Origin: UMGS1696 sp964621165
GTDB lineage: Bacteria > Bacillota > Clostridia > Oscillospirales > CAG-272
Direction: 5' to 3'
DNA length: 64,000 bases
Assembly: GCA_964621165.1 (NCBI GenBank)
Contig: CAZULC010000005.1
Span: 78,364 to 142,363, forward strand
Position numbers and translations under genes: made by a program. The notes below the pieces were generated by a model that made no database searches, was not told the origin of the DNA, and was given only the letters and a program-made list of their open reading frames with translations. This document shows, one piece after another, positions 26,572 through 34,670 of this stretch; position 1 is the stretch's first letter, and the number at the start of each line of letters is the position of its first letter.

Positions 26572-27441
26572 ATGTCAAATAATATTCCAACGGATACCTT
26601 TGGTATTTCCACACAATATTACCCCGGTGCGGGCGGATTCCAGCACAGCGTGGGACTGTTCGACCTGCGGCGGCTTGCACGGAATCTTTCCAAAACTGGC
26701 GCTTCCCGATACATGATAAACCTGATGTGCGAGGGGGGATTTCTGCTCTTCCCGTCCTCGGTCTACAGCGGTATTTTGGGCAGTGACAAGGCGGATCTGA
26801 TCTCCACACGTGATATTCCCCGTCTCATCGGCGCGGAGCTGAAAAAATACGGAGTGGAACTGTTCCTCTGCTTCTCCCTCGATACGGATTACTTCGACGG
26901 GGACGCGGCCAGAGCATACGGTGCGGTCGACGGTCAGGTCACTCCGGCTCTCGTGAAGAAGCAGGCCGAAATCATACGCGAATGCTCGCTCAATTGCAAG
27001 GATTCAGTGTCCGGCTGGTACATTGACTCATCTAAAGAGGTGCCGGATGAGCTTCTCGGGTTGATAGCCGACTCATGCAGGGCTGGAAACAGATCATCGC
27101 TTGTCTCAATCCGTCAGGGGGAGTTGGACTGCGTGAAGAAAAGCTGTCTCTTTGAGGACTACACCTCCGGAAAGTGCGGAGACTTTACTTTTGTTCCGGA
27201 CAAAGGTGACATAGACGGCGCACAGGCCCATATTATCGCACCTCTCGGCCGTTCAGATGACATGTCGTGGGGCCAGACGGGACTCAGCCGTGATGCGGCA
27301 TATCTGTACAGCTACATAAAAGCTCTGGATTCGGCGGGATGCGCTCTCACAATTGACTGCAAAATCTACCCCGACGGGACCTTTGACGCAAGCCAGTTCA
27401 ACGAGCTTTGCAAGCTGTCGGAAATGCTCAAAAAAGACTGA
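26572..27441 (+). CDS. Alpha-L-fucosidase-like TIM-barrel protein
   Basis: About 289 residues. The opening STQYYPGAGGFQHSVG ... FDLRRLARNLSKTGASRYMI resembles the substrate-side strand pattern of GH29-like barrels (xxxLAxxxxxTGAKYxxL). It has KYGVELFLCFSLD and SVSGWYIDSS at positions where GH29 enzymes carry barrel strands; the Asp in WYIDSS could be the nucleophile, but this is uncertain. At under 300 residues it has no C-terminal beta-domain. Start is uncertain: ATG 26551 lies about 11 bases from the likely transcription start with no SD, while ATG 26572 has only a weak one. Confidence 0.5.
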   Translation: MSNNIPTDTFGISTQYYPGAGGFQHSVGLFDLRRLARNLSKTGASRYMINLMCEGGFLLFPSSVYSGILGSDKADLISTRDIPRLIGAELKKYGVELFLCFSLDTDYFDGDAARAYGAVDGQVTPALVKKQAEIIRECSLNCKDSVSGWYIDSSKEVPDELLGLIADSCRAGNRSSLVSIRQGELDCVKKSCLFEDYTSGKCGDFTFVPDKGDIDGAQAHIIAPLGRSDDMSWGQTGLSRDAAYLYSYIKALDSAGCALTIDCKIYPDGTFDASQFNELCKLSEMLKKD

Positions 27442-27516
27442 GTCGGCCGCAAACTGTCATTATGCCGGCGATAAATTAAAGCGGGATTAGAATTGCATTT
27501 GAAAATGATAATCCTC

Positions 27517-27545
27517 TTGAAATTACGCCTTCGTGAGTGTATAAT
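27517..27545 (+). promoter_or_regulatory. Promoter
   Basis: TTGAAA (27517-27522) and TATAAT (27540-27545), spacing 17, before the small membrane protein. Confidence 0.7.
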
Positions 27546-27594
27546 AATATCAGAATAAGAAACAAACAACACTTCATAAGGAGACTTACAGAAA

Positions 27595-27825
27595 ATGAAA
27601 GAATTTATTCAGGCAGCCGACAACCTTCCGATGCTTTTGAAGATAATCCTCGCGATTCCCGCGCTTGACATTGTGTGGAAAATCTACCGCGTAGTCTGCG
27701 CCCTCGACTCGCATGACGTCACAGCAATCGTGATTTCCATAATCCTGCTGTTCATCCCGTTCATGTGGATTATCGACATCATCTTCATCATCATGCGCGG
27801 CGGCGTGTGGCGTTATCAGGCATAA
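27595..27825 (+). CDS. Small membrane protein, unknown
   Basis: 76 residues with two membrane segments (LPMLLKIILAIPALDIVW and AIVISIILLFIPFMWIIDIIF) around a short acidic loop. SD AAGGAG is placed correctly, and it has its own promoter and terminator, so it is a genuine single-gene unit. No family recognised. Confidence 0.65.
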   Translation: MKEFIQAADNLPMLLKIILAIPALDIVWKIYRVVCALDSHDVTAIVISIILLFIPFMWIIDIIFIIMRGGVWRYQA

Positions 27826-27837
27826 CAAATAAAATTC

Positions 27838-27864
27838 AGGCGGAGAGAATCCGCTTGTTTTTTT
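27838..27864 (+). terminator. Terminator
   Basis: AGGCGGA (27838-27844) / TCCGCTT (27850-27856), 5-base loop, then T7. Confidence 0.85.
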
Positions 27865-27939
27865 GGCCGCACTTGCATACGCTCGTCAATGTGTAGAGGC
27901 AAAGAATAGAAATTTTTTCAAAAAATTCGTCCAAGGCTA

Positions 27940-27968
27940 TTGACAAACGGGGGAGTTTGATGTATAAT
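27940..27968 (+). promoter_or_regulatory. Perfect consensus promoter of tRNA-Cys
   Basis: TTGACA (27940-27945), 17 bases, TATAAT (27963-27968). The tRNA begins 13 bases after the -10 box. Confidence 0.92.
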
Positions 27969-27981
27969 CTATATCGCAAAC

Positions 27982-28052
27982 GGCGACATAGCCAAGCGGT
28001 AAGGCAGAAGTCTGCAAAACTTTCATCCCCGGTCCGATTCCGGGTGTCGCCT
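27982..28052 (+). tRNA. tRNA-Cys (GCA)
   Basis: 71 bases. Acceptor stem GGCGACA / TGTCGCC with discriminator T, anticodon loop CTGCAAA holding GCA, anticodon stem GAAGT / ACTTT, T stem CCCGG / CCGGG with loop TCCGATT. CCA is not encoded. Single-gene unit with its own promoter and terminator. Confidence 0.96.
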
Positions 28053-28065
28053 GTTATATTAAAAG

Positions 28066-28106
28066 AAGCCATGCTGAGCATATTTTTGCTGGGTATGGCT
28101 TTTTTG
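28066..28106 (+). terminator. Terminator of tRNA-Cys
   Basis: AAGCCAT (28066-28072) / ATGGCTT (28095-28101) followed by T6. Confidence 0.8.
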
Positions 28107-28229
28107 AGGATTTCATTATATTTTACGAAGCATACTATTGCGGCAATGCCACATTTGCTGTGTCGGTATTGTATGGAAACACGCGTGGATTTACTGTTTT
28201 TCACGTATTTAATATAGAGAGGTGTCATT

Positions 28230-29165
28230 ATAAAGAAAAGTTCAATGAAGGGTGTATTGTTTTTGCTTTCGGCCGCCATTATCTGGGGATTCGCGTTTAC
28301 GGCTCAGGTGGTCGGCTCGTCAGTCACGCCAATGCTGTTCAATTTCAGCCGGTACGTTCTTGGAACATTGTCCGTTGTTCCGGTGTTTTTGATATTCGAG
28401 AGGCGCACATGTGAAAATGACCGGGAAAAGATGAAAACCACCGTCAAAGCGGGCGTTATTGTGGGAGTGGTGCTCTTCGCCGCTTCGTATCTGCAGCAGT
28501 ACGGAGTCATGCTCACGGACTCGTCGGGCAAAGGCGGATTCATCACCGGACTGTACATGATTATAGTTCCAATTATCGGCATGTTCATGGGACGGCGGAC
28601 CGGAGTCCTCACATGGGTTGGCGCGGTCTGCGGCGTGGTTGGGCTGTTCCTCGTGTGCATGAGCGGAGGGGAGCTGACGGTCACAAGCGGGGACCTTCTC
28701 CTTCTCGGATGTGCGCTGGTGTTTGCCGTGCATATCATACTGATCGACAGCTACAGCCAGAAAATCTACTCACTGCGGTTTGCATTCGTCCAGTTTTTCA
28801 CCTGCATGGTGCTGAACTTCATCGGCACGCTGATTTTCGAGAGCTTCGACTTTCAGGCTGTCATGAGCGCCGCTCCGTCAATCTGCTACTGCGGATTCAT
28901 GTCGGTGGGCGTGGCGTATACATTCCAGATTCTCGGCCAGAAATACTGCGCCCCCACTCCGGCTACGGTCATAATGTCGACGGAATCAGTATTCGCGGCA
29001 ATAGGCGGGGCTGTAATCCTGCACGAGAGAATGTCCGGTGAGGCACTGTTCGGATGCGTTCTGATTTTCGCGGGAATCGTGCTGTCCCAGCTTCACACCG
29101 GCGGAAAGAAAGAGAAAAAAGCAAAAACCGGATTCCGGCGTAAGATAAAAGAAAAGAAAGCCTGA
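28230..29165 (+). CDS. EamA/DMT-family transporter
   Basis: About 311 residues, ten predicted membrane segments in two EamA repeats (AAIIWGFAFTAQVV ... and SICYCGFMSVGVAYTFQIL ... ATVIMSTESVFAAIGGAVIL). Drug/metabolite exporter or permease; substrate unknown. The basic C-terminal tail (KKEKKAKTGFRRKIKEKKA) is cytoplasmic. Start choice: the first ATG (28245) is 22 bases from the SD GAGG (28219-28222). ATA at 28230 is 7 bases away and restores the family N-terminus KKSS in front of MKG. A TAG lies immediately upstream in frame. I favour ATA but not strongly. Confidence 0.85.
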   Translation: MKKSSMKGVLFLLSAAIIWGFAFTAQVVGSSVTPMLFNFSRYVLGTLSVVPVFLIFERRTCENDREKMKTTVKAGVIVGVVLFAASYLQQYGVMLTDSSGKGGFITGLYMIIVPIIGMFMGRRTGVLTWVGAVCGVVGLFLVCMSGGELTVTSGDLLLLGCALVFAVHIILIDSYSQKIYSLRFAFVQFFTCMVLNFIGTLIFESFDFQAVMSAAPSICYCGFMSVGVAYTFQILGQKYCAPTPATVIMSTESVFAAIGGAVILHERMSGEALFGCVLIFAGIVLSQLHTGGKKEKKAKTGFRRKIKEKKA

Positions 29166-29168
29166 CAA

Positions 29169-29214
29169 AAAAGTCGAAGGATTTGCAGAAAACGTTGTCC
29201 TTCGACTTTTGTTG
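29169..29214. terminator. Strong bidirectional terminator
   Basis: AAAAGTCGAAGGA (29169-29181) / TCCTTCGACTTTT (29198-29210), a 13-bp perfect stem directly after the transporter stop. Confidence 0.9.
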
Positions 29215-29231
29215 TATTGGTGCAGTAAATT

Positions 29232-29313
29232 AAAGCTACCCCAGCGGACAGTCGTGGGATTTCTTCACTCTACAGCTTCAAAAACGCCGAGTTTGTCTGT
29301 CGGTGCTACCGAC
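29232..29313 (+). repeat. 82-bp leader element, diverged copy G
   Basis: Plus strand. Contains GTCGTGGGA, a CAGCTTCAAAA segment, core ACGCCGAG, and the 3' hairpin GTCGGT-GCT-ACCGAC (29299-29313). Length and spacing match copies A and B. Unlike the others it does not precede a same-strand gene closely; it lies just behind the minus-strand toxin stop. Confidence 0.6.
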
Positions 29314-29319
29314 CCCCGC

Positions 29320-29658
29320 CTAGAGGCCGAAGCTTATGGTTATCGCGTCGTTGACTTCCTGCATGGTGGCTTCGTCGAGATGACCCATTTTTTCACCAAG
29401 ACGCTGCTTGTCGATTGTGCGCACCTGCTCGAGAAGTATTACCGAGTCCTTCGCAAGTCCTACCTTTTCCGCGTTTATGTCTATGTGGGTGGGAAGCTTG
29501 TTCTTTCCCATTCTGCTGGTGATAGCCGCCGCAATGACCGTTGGACTATGTTTGTTTCCGGTGTCGTTCTGTACGATGAGAACCGGTCTCACGCCTCCCT
29601 GCTCGCTCCCCACCACCGGACTCAGATCCGCGTAATATATGTCTCCCCGTCGTATCAT
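29320..29658 (-). CDS. MazF/PemK-type endoribonuclease toxin (EndoA-like)
   Basis: 112 residues from ATG 29658, the usual EndoA length. The fold marks are MIRRGDIYYADLSPVVGSEQ and GGVRPVLIVQNDTGN (catalytic Arg in RPVLI), TVIAAAITS (Thr/Ser after strand) and ILLEQVRTIDKQRL. It would cut mRNA at a short U-rich site. Upstream ATG 29667 is possible, but the SD (GAAAGG) fits 29658 better. No antitoxin gene (RHH/EndoAI) is seen in the 159 bases to murD. Confidence 0.9.
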   Translation of the reverse strand: MIRRGDIYYADLSPVVGSEQGGVRPVLIVQNDTGNKHSPTVIAAAITSRMGKNKLPTHIDINAEKVGLAKDSVILLEQVRTIDKQRLGEKMGHLDEATMQEVNDAITISFGL

Positions 29659-29763
29659 AACTCTCATCCTTTCTTCTGTTTTTCCTGCTCTTATTATTGT
29701 CCCGCGGGAGATGGGTTAATCATTTTTCTATATCATTATATGCGTCCAAGTTGAAAAATGCAC

Positions 29764-29792
29764 TTGTAAATTTTCCCGCCACGCTGTATAAT
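29764..29792 (+). promoter_or_regulatory. Promoter of murD
   Basis: TTGTAA (29764-29769) and TATAAT (29787-29792), spacing 17, 34 bases from the ATG. Confidence 0.75.
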
Positions 29793-29826
29793 ATAATATA
29801 TAGATTTTTATTTCACGGAGTTAAAT

Positions 29827-31248
29827 ATGCACTCGCTTGAAGAATATTTCAGAGGGAAAACCGTGTCACTGCTGGGAGCCGGAGTCTCTAACCTGCCCCT
29901 CGCCCACACCATAGCCCCTTTCTGCTCACGCCTCGTCGTGCGGGATAAAAAATCCGAAGCGGAACTCGGAGACGCCGCTGTACAGCTCAAAAACGACGGC
30001 GCAATTCTCGTCACAGGGGAGGACTACCTCAAGGACCTCTGTGAGGACTGCATCTTCCGCTCGCCGGGTATGCGTCCCGATATGCCGGAACTGGCTGCCG
30101 CACGGGAATCCGGTCACACCGTAACGTCGGAGATGGAGTTTTTCCTCTCGCTGGAGCCATGCCATGTTTTCGGGATCACGGGAAGCGATGGCAAATCCAC
30201 CACCACCACACTGACCTACCTTATGCTGAAGTCCGGTGCACAAGAACAAAACTCAAGCCGGAACACGTTTCTCGGGGGAAACATCGGCAAGCCCCTTCTC
30301 GACAGATACAGCCTGATTGAGCCAGACGACTGTGCTGCAGTGGAACTGTCCTCGTTCCAGCTTATGTCAATCGACGCACTCGTGGAAGCCGCCGCAATCA
30401 CAAACATCACCCCGAATCACCTGAACTGGCACACCTCAATGGAGGAATACATCGCAGCAAAAAAGCGGATCCTTCGCCATGCGGGACGTGCGGTTTTAAA
30501 CTACGACAACGACGTGACGAGAGAAATCGCAAAGGAAGCGCAGGACGACGGAATTCCCGTGACGTTTTTCTCACTTCACCCCATTCCCGACGGGGTTTTA
30601 GGTGAGGCTGACAGCAAAATCTGGCTCGAGGGGGAGGAAATCTTCACGCTCTACCCGGACGAAGAAAAGTCGCGTCTCATGCTCCTCTCCGACATAAAGC
30701 TGCCAGGTCTGCACAACGCCGCAAACTACATGACCGCCGCCGCTCTGACTCACGGGCTGGTGTCGCCGGAAAAAATACGGGAAATCGCACGGACCTTCGG
30801 CGGGGTTGAGCATCGGCTTGAGTTTGTACGGGAAAAGGACGGTGTGAGCTACATCAACGGCTCAATCGACTCCTCCCCCACAAGGACCGCCGCCGCTCTG
30901 TCTGCGCTGAATGGTCGTTCCATTGTGCTGATTGCGGGTGGGTACGATAAAAACATCCCCTATGAACCGCTTGCTGAGGCAGTGTATTCGTCAGGAGTCC
31001 ACACAATAGTCCTCACGGGAGCCACTTCCGGAAAAATCAGGTCCGCTCTGACCTCCCATCCGTCCTACGGCATTCGGGAGCTGAAAATCATAGATGAGCC
31101 GGACTTCGACATGGCTGTTGCCCGTGCGGCTGAGAGTGCAAAAACAGGCGACGTGGTGATTCTCTCCCCGGCTTCGGCTTCGTTCGACAGATTCAAAAAC
31201 TTCGAGGAGCGGGGACGGCACTTCAAAGATTTGGTTAACAATATGTAA
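29827..31248 (+). CDS. murD: UDP-N-acetylmuramoylalanine--D-glutamate ligase
   Basis: ATP-dependent addition of D-glutamate to UDP-MurNAc-L-Ala in peptidoglycan precursor synthesis. 473 residues, three Mur domains: an N-terminal Rossmann-like domain (VSLLGAGVSNLPLA), the ATP-binding P-loop GITGSDGKSTTTT near residue 116, NITPNHLNWH near 195, and the C-terminal domain (GVEHRLEFVREKDGVSYING, LIAGGYDKNIPY, LSPASASFDRFKNFEERGRH). It stands alone, outside any dcw cluster. Confidence 0.95.
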   Translation: MHSLEEYFRGKTVSLLGAGVSNLPLAHTIAPFCSRLVVRDKKSEAELGDAAVQLKNDGAILVTGEDYLKDLCEDCIFRSPGMRPDMPELAAARESGHTVTSEMEFFLSLEPCHVFGITGSDGKSTTTTLTYLMLKSGAQEQNSSRNTFLGGNIGKPLLDRYSLIEPDDCAAVELSSFQLMSIDALVEAAAITNITPNHLNWHTSMEEYIAAKKRILRHAGRAVLNYDNDVTREIAKEAQDDGIPVTFFSLHPIPDGVLGEADSKIWLEGEEIFTLYPDEEKSRLMLLSDIKLPGLHNAANYMTAAALTHGLVSPEKIREIARTFGGVEHRLEFVREKDGVSYINGSIDSSPTRTAAALSALNGRSIVLIAGGYDKNIPYEPLAEAVYSSGVHTIVLTGATSGKIRSALTSHPSYGIRELKIIDEPDFDMAVARAAESAKTGDVVILSPASASFDRFKNFEERGRHFKDLVNNM

Positions 31249-31315
31249 CTTCATCTGCGGCTTTGTTGATTTGTTATAATAGTTTCACGAAAAAATAATT
31301 ATATCGGAGGTATAA

Positions 31316-32350
31316 ATGACCGAATACAGAAATACGTTGGGGAAACTGTGCTCAATAGTCACGGTTTCCGGATGCGAAAGACAGGCCTTCGGGCAGGTGA
31401 AGGAAGACTTCGGCAGCCTGTTCGACAAGGTTTACACCGACCGGGCGCGCAATATTATACTTGTAAAACGCTCCCGCCACGTAACACGAAACATCAAGCC
31501 GAAGCTGCTGTTCGACGCACACCTTGACGAGCTGGGGTTCGTGGTCTCCGGACACACTGACGAGGGACTGCTGCGGCTTACAGCCATCGGCGGAATTGAC
31601 TCAAAGATTCTCCCCGGAGCAGAAATCACAGTTTACGGAGAAAAGACAATGTTCGGCGTTGTCTCCACCTCTTCCCCAGGATTTAAGGCTGAAAACAAAG
31701 GGCGCCGCGTTCCCCGGGAATACCGCTGTGACATCGGATACAGTAAAGAAAAAGCGGCAGAGCTGGCCCCCATTGGCACGGTGTGCGGCTTCCGGTATTC
31801 CGGCGAGGAACTAATGAACGGCAAATTCGTCAGCCGGGGACTGGATGACAAAGCCTGTGCCGCCGCTTTAATCTGTGCCGTGGCGAACCTGAACGCTGAG
31901 GACATGGTCTGTGACGCCTACGTGGTTCTCTCAAGCGGTGAGGAAATCGGAAGGGGCGGCGTGGCCTGTGCGGCTTTTGACATTCATCCGGACTGCGCGC
32001 TGGTCTGCGACGTGAACTTCGCGAAGGAGCCATGCACATCCCTGGACGAGAGCAAAAAGCAGGGCGAAGGCTTCATGCTTTCCCTTTCCGCCGCAACCGA
32101 CCGCTCCTTCAACCGCCGGATCATGGGCCTGTGCAAAGAGAAGGAAATCCCATTCACCTTCACAATCGAGCCAACCTCAACCGGCACAAACGCGGACTGC
32201 ATTGCTTGCGTGAACGAAGGAGTACCGGCGGCTGTCGTCGGAATTCCCGTCGGAGGAATGCATTCATACAGCGAAAGTATAGTTGAAGCCGACGCGGACA
32301 GTCTCATCCGTCTTGCGCAGGCTCTGATTACGGAAGGATTGGAGGATTGA
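31316..32350 (+). CDS. M42 family metallopeptidase, paralogue 1
   Basis: 344-residue aminopeptidase/endoglucanase-M family protein. All metal and catalytic positions are present: His69 and Asp71 in FDAHLDELGF, Asp in RGLDDKACAAAL, catalytic Glu pair in SSGEEIGRGG, Asp in LVCDVNF, and C-terminal His in VGGMHSYSES. These enzymes form tetrahedral dodecamers that trim short peptides in the cytoplasm. First of three tandem paralogues; SD GGAGG; 2-base gap to the next. Confidence 0.88.
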   Translation: MTEYRNTLGKLCSIVTVSGCERQAFGQVKEDFGSLFDKVYTDRARNIILVKRSRHVTRNIKPKLLFDAHLDELGFVVSGHTDEGLLRLTAIGGIDSKILPGAEITVYGEKTMFGVVSTSSPGFKAENKGRRVPREYRCDIGYSKEKAAELAPIGTVCGFRYSGEELMNGKFVSRGLDDKACAAALICAVANLNAEDMVCDAYVVLSSGEEIGRGGVACAAFDIHPDCALVCDVNFAKEPCTSLDESKKQGEGFMLSLSAATDRSFNRRIMGLCKEKEIPFTFTIEPTSTGTNADCIACVNEGVPAAVVGIPVGGMHSYSESIVEADADSLIRLAQALITEGLED

Positions 32351-32352
32351 GA

Positions 32353-33405
32353 ATGTCTAATAAATTAACATTGGTTCAAATGTGCGAAAAGCTGAGTGAG
32401 CTGTTCGGACCGTCGGGATGCGAGGACAGGGTCACTTCCTTCATCATGGAATACGCTGAGTCGTCCATGTCTGCCAAAGATGAGGCGTCACTGGACCGGC
32501 TTGGCACGCTGACTTTAAAATATGGCAGAAAATCAATATCGGGTGGGACTGAACCGTCACTGCTCTTCTGCACGTCAGTTGACGAGGTTGGGTTCATGGT
32601 GAAGTCAGCGGACGAGGACGGTTATGTCAAGCTGGCCGGAATGAACATGGTAGAAGCCGCGTATCTGGCCGGACGTCGGGTTTATGTGGGAAACGAAAAG
32701 CAGCTCACCCCGGGGCATTTCGGTCTCAAGCCCGTGCATCTCGGTGGCGTCGGCGGATTTGACTCCATGTTCATCGACATCGGCGCGAAGGACAAAGAGG
32801 AAGCTGAAAAGTACGTACATCCCGGGGATTTTGCGGCTTACCGCTCGGATTTTTTGGTTTTCGGCGAAAATGACGCCAAAATCAAGGGAAAAGCGCTGTC
32901 TTCCCGTATCGGGGCGGCGGCTATGCTCTCGGTCTGGGACAGGCTTCACGAGGAAAAAGCTGAACTGTCATATGACGTTTACTTTGCCTTCACCACACGT
33001 GCGAGAATCGGTGCGTCAGGTGCGAAAACCGCAGCGTACCTCACTTCCCCTGAAACGGCGGTGATACTGGACTGCACCGAAGCAGGAGACGACGCTTCAC
33101 AAACTCCGGTGATGACCCTCGGCAGTGGTGCTGGAATTTCGTATGCCGACCGCGGCGTCGTCTATGACAGAGGATTCACGGACAAACTTGTCTCCCTCGG
33201 AAACGAAGGCGGAGTCATGTTCCAGTACAAAAAATCAACATCCGGCAAGAACGACGGAACTGGCGTGAACCTGTCCGGAATCGGCGTAAAGTGCGCGAAC
33301 ATCACGCTTCCCGTGAGATACAGAAATACTGCCGCTGAGGTGGCGGACATACGCGACGTTGAGTCAGCCGCGGATCTGCTCTACCTTGCGGCAGCCAATA
33401 AATAA
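32353..33405 (+). CDS. M42 family paralogue 2, metal site lost (pseudoenzyme)
   Basis: 350 residues from ATG 32353 (SD GGAGGA at 32341-32346). Aligns end to end with its neighbours, but the active site is gone: the first His is Ser75 (FCTSVDEVG), the bridging Asp of LDDR is Ser (LSSRIG, 183-184), the Glu pair is Ala-Arg (TTRARIG, 217-218), and the C-terminal His is Asn326 (VRYRNTAAE). Only the LDCT Asp (240) is kept. The frame is intact with no stops and normal codon use, so it is maintained as a protein, probably as a structural or regulatory subunit of a mixed oligomer with paralogues 1 or 3. Confidence 0.85.
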   Translation: MSNKLTLVQMCEKLSELFGPSGCEDRVTSFIMEYAESSMSAKDEASLDRLGTLTLKYGRKSISGGTEPSLLFCTSVDEVGFMVKSADEDGYVKLAGMNMVEAAYLAGRRVYVGNEKQLTPGHFGLKPVHLGGVGGFDSMFIDIGAKDKEEAEKYVHPGDFAAYRSDFLVFGENDAKIKGKALSSRIGAAAMLSVWDRLHEEKAELSYDVYFAFTTRARIGASGAKTAAYLTSPETAVILDCTEAGDDASQTPVMTLGSGAGISYADRGVVYDRGFTDKLVSLGNEGGVMFQYKKSTSGKNDGTGVNLSGIGVKCANITLPVRYRNTAAEVADIRDVESAADLLYLAAANK

Positions 33406-33428
33406 CAAAAATTTAACAATGAAGTACT

Positions 33429-33476
33429 GCGTGAAATATACAGCAAAGTTTAATTTATAGTTTGCTGATTTCACGC
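33429..33476. promoter_or_regulatory. Inverted repeat before third M42 gene
   Basis: GCGTGAAAT (33429-33437) / ATTTCACGC (33468-33476) with inner AGCAAA (33442-33447) / TTTGCT (33461-33466). No T tract follows, so it is not a simple terminator. A small GC hairpin GCCGC-ATT-GCGGC comes next, then the SD. Could be an operator or an mRNA structure controlling paralogue 3. Confidence 0.6.
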
Positions 33477-33511
33477 ATTTGACGCCGCATTGCGGCTATT
33501 GGAGGAAAAAT

Positions 33512-34516
33512 ATGTTAGGTTTAACAAAAAAGCTCGTCAAGCCCGTATGCGTTCCCGGGTGCGAGAGCGAAGTTACCGAGGTTATCAAAGGTGAAATCTC
33601 GCCATACGTTGACGAATGCAGAATCGACAGGCTGGGAAACCTGATCTGCCTGAAAAAAGGAACGGCTGAGAATGCCAAAAAGGTTATGTTTGCCGCCCAC
33701 ATCGACGAAATCGGCTTCATCGTCACCTCAATCGACGACAAGGGATACGTGAAGTTCTCAACTCTCGGTGGAATCAACATGACCGCCGCATCTTATTCCG
33801 TGGTTGAGTTTGCAAGCGGACTGACGGGTGTTATAGTTCCCAACGCCGACGCGGGAAGTCCCCTGAATGCCGAAAACTGCTCGGTGGACATCGGCGCGAA
33901 GACCAAAAAGGACGCTGAAAGGCGGGTCAAGGTCGGCGACACCTTCTCGGTAAAGAGCGACGTCGTGAAGCTGGCGAACAACAGAATCAGCGGACGTCCG
34001 CTCGACGACAGAATCGGCGCGGTTGTGCTGATTGAAGCGGCAAAGCGGGTTGATTCCGCCGAAAACGACGTTTACTTCTGCTTTACAGTACAGGAAGAGG
34101 TAGGATGCCGTGGTTCAAAGACAGCAGCTTATCAGGTTCAGCCCGACGTTGGAATCGCCCTTGACGTTACCGGAACCGGCGACTGCGTGAATTCACATCC
34201 TATGGAAGTATCCCTTGGCGGCGGCGCGGCTGTGAAAATCAAGGACTCGTCAGTTGTCTGCGACCGTTCACTTGTAGAACTCATGAAAAAAACCGCGGTG
34301 GATGGCAAAATAAGGCACCAGATGGAGGTACTTGTAGCAGGAGGAACGGACACCTCGTCAATGCAGCAGACCGGAAGCGGAGCCGTGGCAGGGTGTATCT
34401 CCATTCCCACACGCTACATCCACTCCCCGGTTGAGGAGGTAGACCTCGGCGACGTTGAAGAATGCGTGAAGCTGACCGCCGCCCTCGCAAAAGCCGACTA
34501 CAGCGAAATCCTGTGA
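33512..34516 (+). CDS. M42 family metallopeptidase, paralogue 3
   Basis: 334 residues from ATG 33512 (GGAGG 7 bases upstream; an upstream in-frame start at 33479 has no SD). All active residues are present: His63 and Asp65 in FAAHIDEIGF, Asp165/166 in RPLDDRIGA, Glu195/196 in FTVQEEVGCRGSK, Asp218 in IALDVTG, and His in PTRYIHSPVEEVDL. It is the copy closest to classical M42 aminopeptidases (YsdC/FrvX-like). A structured leader separates it from paralogue 2. Confidence 0.92.
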   Translation: MLGLTKKLVKPVCVPGCESEVTEVIKGEISPYVDECRIDRLGNLICLKKGTAENAKKVMFAAHIDEIGFIVTSIDDKGYVKFSTLGGINMTAASYSVVEFASGLTGVIVPNADAGSPLNAENCSVDIGAKTKKDAERRVKVGDTFSVKSDVVKLANNRISGRPLDDRIGAVVLIEAAKRVDSAENDVYFCFTVQEEVGCRGSKTAAYQVQPDVGIALDVTGTGDCVNSHPMEVSLGGGAAVKIKDSSVVCDRSLVELMKKTAVDGKIRHQMEVLVAGGTDTSSMQQTGSGAVAGCISIPTRYIHSPVEEVDLGDVEECVKLTAALAKADYSEIL

Positions 34517-34585
34517 CGGACGTGGTTGTCTGCACAGTTACAGCGGTGATTTATACTTTTTTTGGTGTAATTTAAATAAAAAAAT

Positions 34586-34620
34586 GAGCGGTATTCTCAA
34601 GTACGAGAGCCGCTCTTTTG
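34586..34620. terminator. Bidirectional terminator
   Basis: GAGCGG (34586-34591) / CCGCTC (34610-34615) with an inner CTC / GAG, flanked by A7 and T4. Between convergent genes. Confidence 0.8.
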
Positions 34621-34670
34621 GCTATGTTTTATGAATCAACGCAGAAATCCGCGTCGTACTAATATACGGG

